Under the pieces are notes generated by a model. The model was not told the origin of the DNA. It saw only the letters and a program-made list of their open reading frames with translations, and ran no database searches. Made by a program: the position numbers and the translations under genes. From contig JAGPIR010000091.1 of assembly GCA_018054915.1 (NCBI GenBank), positions 1 through 5,850 on the forward strand: 5,850 bases of DNA, read 5' to 3'. Origin of the DNA: Allobrachymonas sp. (GTDB taxonomy: Bacteria > Pseudomonadota > Gammaproteobacteria > Burkholderiales > Burkholderiaceae_C). Below are positions 4,778 through 5,850 of the stretch, in pieces; positions within the stretch are counted from its first letter, which is position 1; the number at the start of each line of letters is the position of its first letter.

Positions 4778-5701
4778 CTACCACTGCAATGCCAGTTTGC
4801 GAAATCCTGCTGGCGCGGCGGATTCCTTGTCAAAGCACACTTTCTCGTATGCGTCAGGCTGGGCCAGTAGCGCACGCAGCAACTGGTTGTTGAGTGCGTG
4901 TCCACCCCGGTAGGCGCTGTAGCTGGCCAACAGGGGACGGCCCAGGATATACAGGTCTCCCATGGCATCGAGAATCTTGTGCTTGACGAATTCGTCATCG
5001 TAGCGCAGGCCGTCGCTGTTGAGTACGCGGTAGTCGTCCATGACGATGGCGTTGTCGAGGCTGCCGCCCAGTGCCAGGCCGCTGGCGCGCATCATCTCCA
5101 CATCGCGGGTGAAGCCGAAGGTGCGGGCTCGCGCAATATCGCGGACGTAACTGCCGCTGGACATATCGAACGCTACGCGCTGGCCGGTGGAATCCACCGC
5201 GGGGTGGGCGAAGTCGATTTCAAATTGCAGGCGAAAGCCGTGGTACGGCTCTAGTCGTGCCCATTTGCCCTTGGCGCCTTCGCCTTCACGGACCTCCACA
5301 GGGCGCAGGACCCGAACAAATTCTTTGGACGCGCGTTGTTTCACAATGCCCGCGCTTTGCAGCAGGTAGACGAACGATGCCGCGGAGCCGTCGAGAATGG
5401 GCACTTCTTCAGCCGTGATGTCGATGTAGAGATTGTCCAGCCCCAACCCGGCGCAGGCTGACATGAGGTGTTCGATGGTGTGGACCTTGGCGCCGTCTTT
5501 CGAGATGGTGGAGGCCATGCGGGTATCGGTCACAGCTTGCGCTGAAACCGGAATGTCCACGGGGTTGGGCAAATCCACCCGGCGAAAGACGATGCCAGTA
5601 TTGATCACCGCCGGGCGCAGGGTGAGTTCGACGCGCTGGCCGCTGTGCAGACCCACGCCTACGGCGCGAGTCAGGGTCTTGAGGGTGCGTTGTTCAAGCA
5701 T
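4778..5701 (-). CDS. lpxC: UDP-3-O-acyl-N-acetylglucosamine deacetylase
   Basis: This 307-residue cytoplasmic zinc amidase removes the acetyl group from UDP-3-O-acyl-GlcNAc, the committed step of lipid A synthesis. Conserved features: start MLEQRTLK, then GVGLHSG (15-21); HTIEH (74-78) with E77 as general base and H78 a zinc ligand; DGSAASF (104-110); RTFGF (192-196) with T194 at the oxyanion position; HKILDAMGD (241-249) with zinc ligands H241 and D245; and the catalytic histidine H268 in GGHALNNQLL. All expected catalytic residues are present and the length is normal. The frame is open upstream to a TTG at 5743, but the family N-terminus and the promoter position both place the start at the ATG 5701-5699. 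In proteobacteria lpxC usually follows ftsZ; here a terminator closes whatever precedes it, so it has its own promoter. It converges with ubiM. Confidence 0.97.
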   Translation of the reverse strand: MLEQRTLKTLTRAVGVGLHSGQRVELTLRPAVINTGIVFRRVDLPNPVDIPVSAQAVTDTRMASTISKDGAKVHTIEHLMSACAGLGLDNLYIDITAEEVPILDGSAASFVYLLQSAGIVKQRASKEFVRVLRPVEVREGEGAKGKWARLEPYHGFRLQFEIDFAHPAVDSTGQRVAFDMSSGSYVRDIARARTFGFTRDVEMMRASGLALGGSLDNAIVMDDYRVLNSDGLRYDDEFVKHKILDAMGDLYILGRPLLASYSAYRGGHALNNQLLRALLAQPDAYEKVCFDKESAAPAGFRKLALQW

Positions 5702-5707
5702 GGGTGC

Positions 5708-5713
5708 ATTGTA
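5708..5713 (-). promoter_or_regulatory. -10 box of lpxC, predicting a leaderless mRNA
   Basis: TACAAT on the minus strand is six bases from the lpxC ATG, so transcription would begin at or next to the A of that ATG. No Shine-Dalgarno is present (the six bases are GCACCC), consistent with leaderless translation. The -35 position at 17-bp spacing (5731-5736, CAACTG) is weak. Confidence 0.5.
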
Positions 5714-5724
5714 AAAGCGGCCGG

Positions 5725-5746
5725 CATTTGCAGTTGTTTGCAAATG
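5725..5746. promoter_or_regulatory. Inverted repeat over the lpxC -35 region
   Basis: CATTTGC (5725-5731) and GCAAATG (5740-5746) are exact seven-base inverted repeats around an eight-base spacer, with arm centres 15 bp apart. The element spans the -35 position of the lpxC promoter (5731-5736), a suitable site for a dimeric activator or repressor. No regulator can be named from the sequence. Next to it, ATTGGT occurs twice ten bases apart (5761-5766, 5771-5776), also unexplained. Confidence 0.4.
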
Positions 5747-5820
5747 TCTTGTCCCTGCATATTGGTCGCAATTGGTATCTGTGCACGGATCCCGGCGCCG
5801 CTTTTGCGTGCGAAAAGGCT

Positions 5821-5850
5821 GAAAAAGGCCGGGCGCATGGGCGCCCGGCC
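5821..5850 (-). terminator. Strong intrinsic terminator of a gene beyond the right edge
   Basis: GGCCGGGCGC (5827-5836) and GCGCCCGGCC (5841-5850) form a perfect ten-base GC-rich stem with a four-base loop. On the minus strand it is followed directly by TTTTTC (5826-5821), the standard Rho-independent form. The stem may extend past the window. It ends a minus-strand gene lying to the right, conventionally ftsZ or a nearby division gene ahead of lpxC, though that gene is not visible. The stretch 5747-5820 between this terminator and the lpxC promoter region holds no gene. Confidence 0.9.

Noticed and set aside
5702..5743. LpxC extended at its N-terminus by 14 residues from a TTG at 5743
   Set aside because: The family begins at MLEQRTLK, and the -10 box lies inside the proposed extension.

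Overview
The window is a GC-rich (about 60% by eye), densely coded chromosomal segment from a Gram-negative bacterium. Protein character points to a betaproteobacterium of the order Burkholderiales, possibly Comamonadaceae-like. LpxC implies lipid A and an outer membrane. SpeD is a short class 1B form of the kind I associate with Burkholderiales. The UbiH-family hydroxylase implies ubiquinone respiration. The taxonomic call rests on remembered family character, not on a database search. There is no tRNA, rRNA, CRISPR array, insertion sequence or phage gene, and I see no dedicated novel system. The unusual content is mostly regulatory DNA between ordinary genes.

Layout from left to right: (1) Bases 1-34, minus strand, hold the first codons of a gene that runs off the left edge. 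It has a good ribosome binding site, a leader with a hairpin and a TATAAT box, and its N-terminus resembles ribosomal protein S15. (2) Bases 193-1607, minus strand, hold speD and speE, overlapping by ATGA. They are preceded by a leader of about 210 nt and a strong sigma70-type promoter with a small palindrome in its spacer. (3) Bases 1918-2409, minus strand, encode an Lrp/AsnC regulator, divergent from a plus-strand EamA/YedA-type exporter at 2504-3427. (4) Bases 3478-4689, plus strand, encode a UbiH/Coq6-family FAD hydroxylase, best matched to UbiM. An extended -10 box sits so close to its ATG that the mRNA may be nearly leaderless. (5) Bases 4778-5701, minus strand, encode lpxC, convergent with ubiM. 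Its TACAAT box is six bases from the ATG (predicted leaderless) and a 7-bp inverted repeat lies over the -35 region. (6) The right edge is a strong minus-strand intrinsic terminator for a gene lying beyond the window.

The genes do not form one pathway. SpeD and SpeE work together: SpeD makes decarboxylated S-adenosylmethionine and SpeE transfers its aminopropyl group to putrescine to give spermidine. The Lrp-type regulator and the exporter form a typical divergent regulator/transporter pair. UbiM (ubiquinone ring hydroxylation) and LpxC (the committed step of lipid A synthesis) are independent housekeeping units that only share a convergent 88-base gap.
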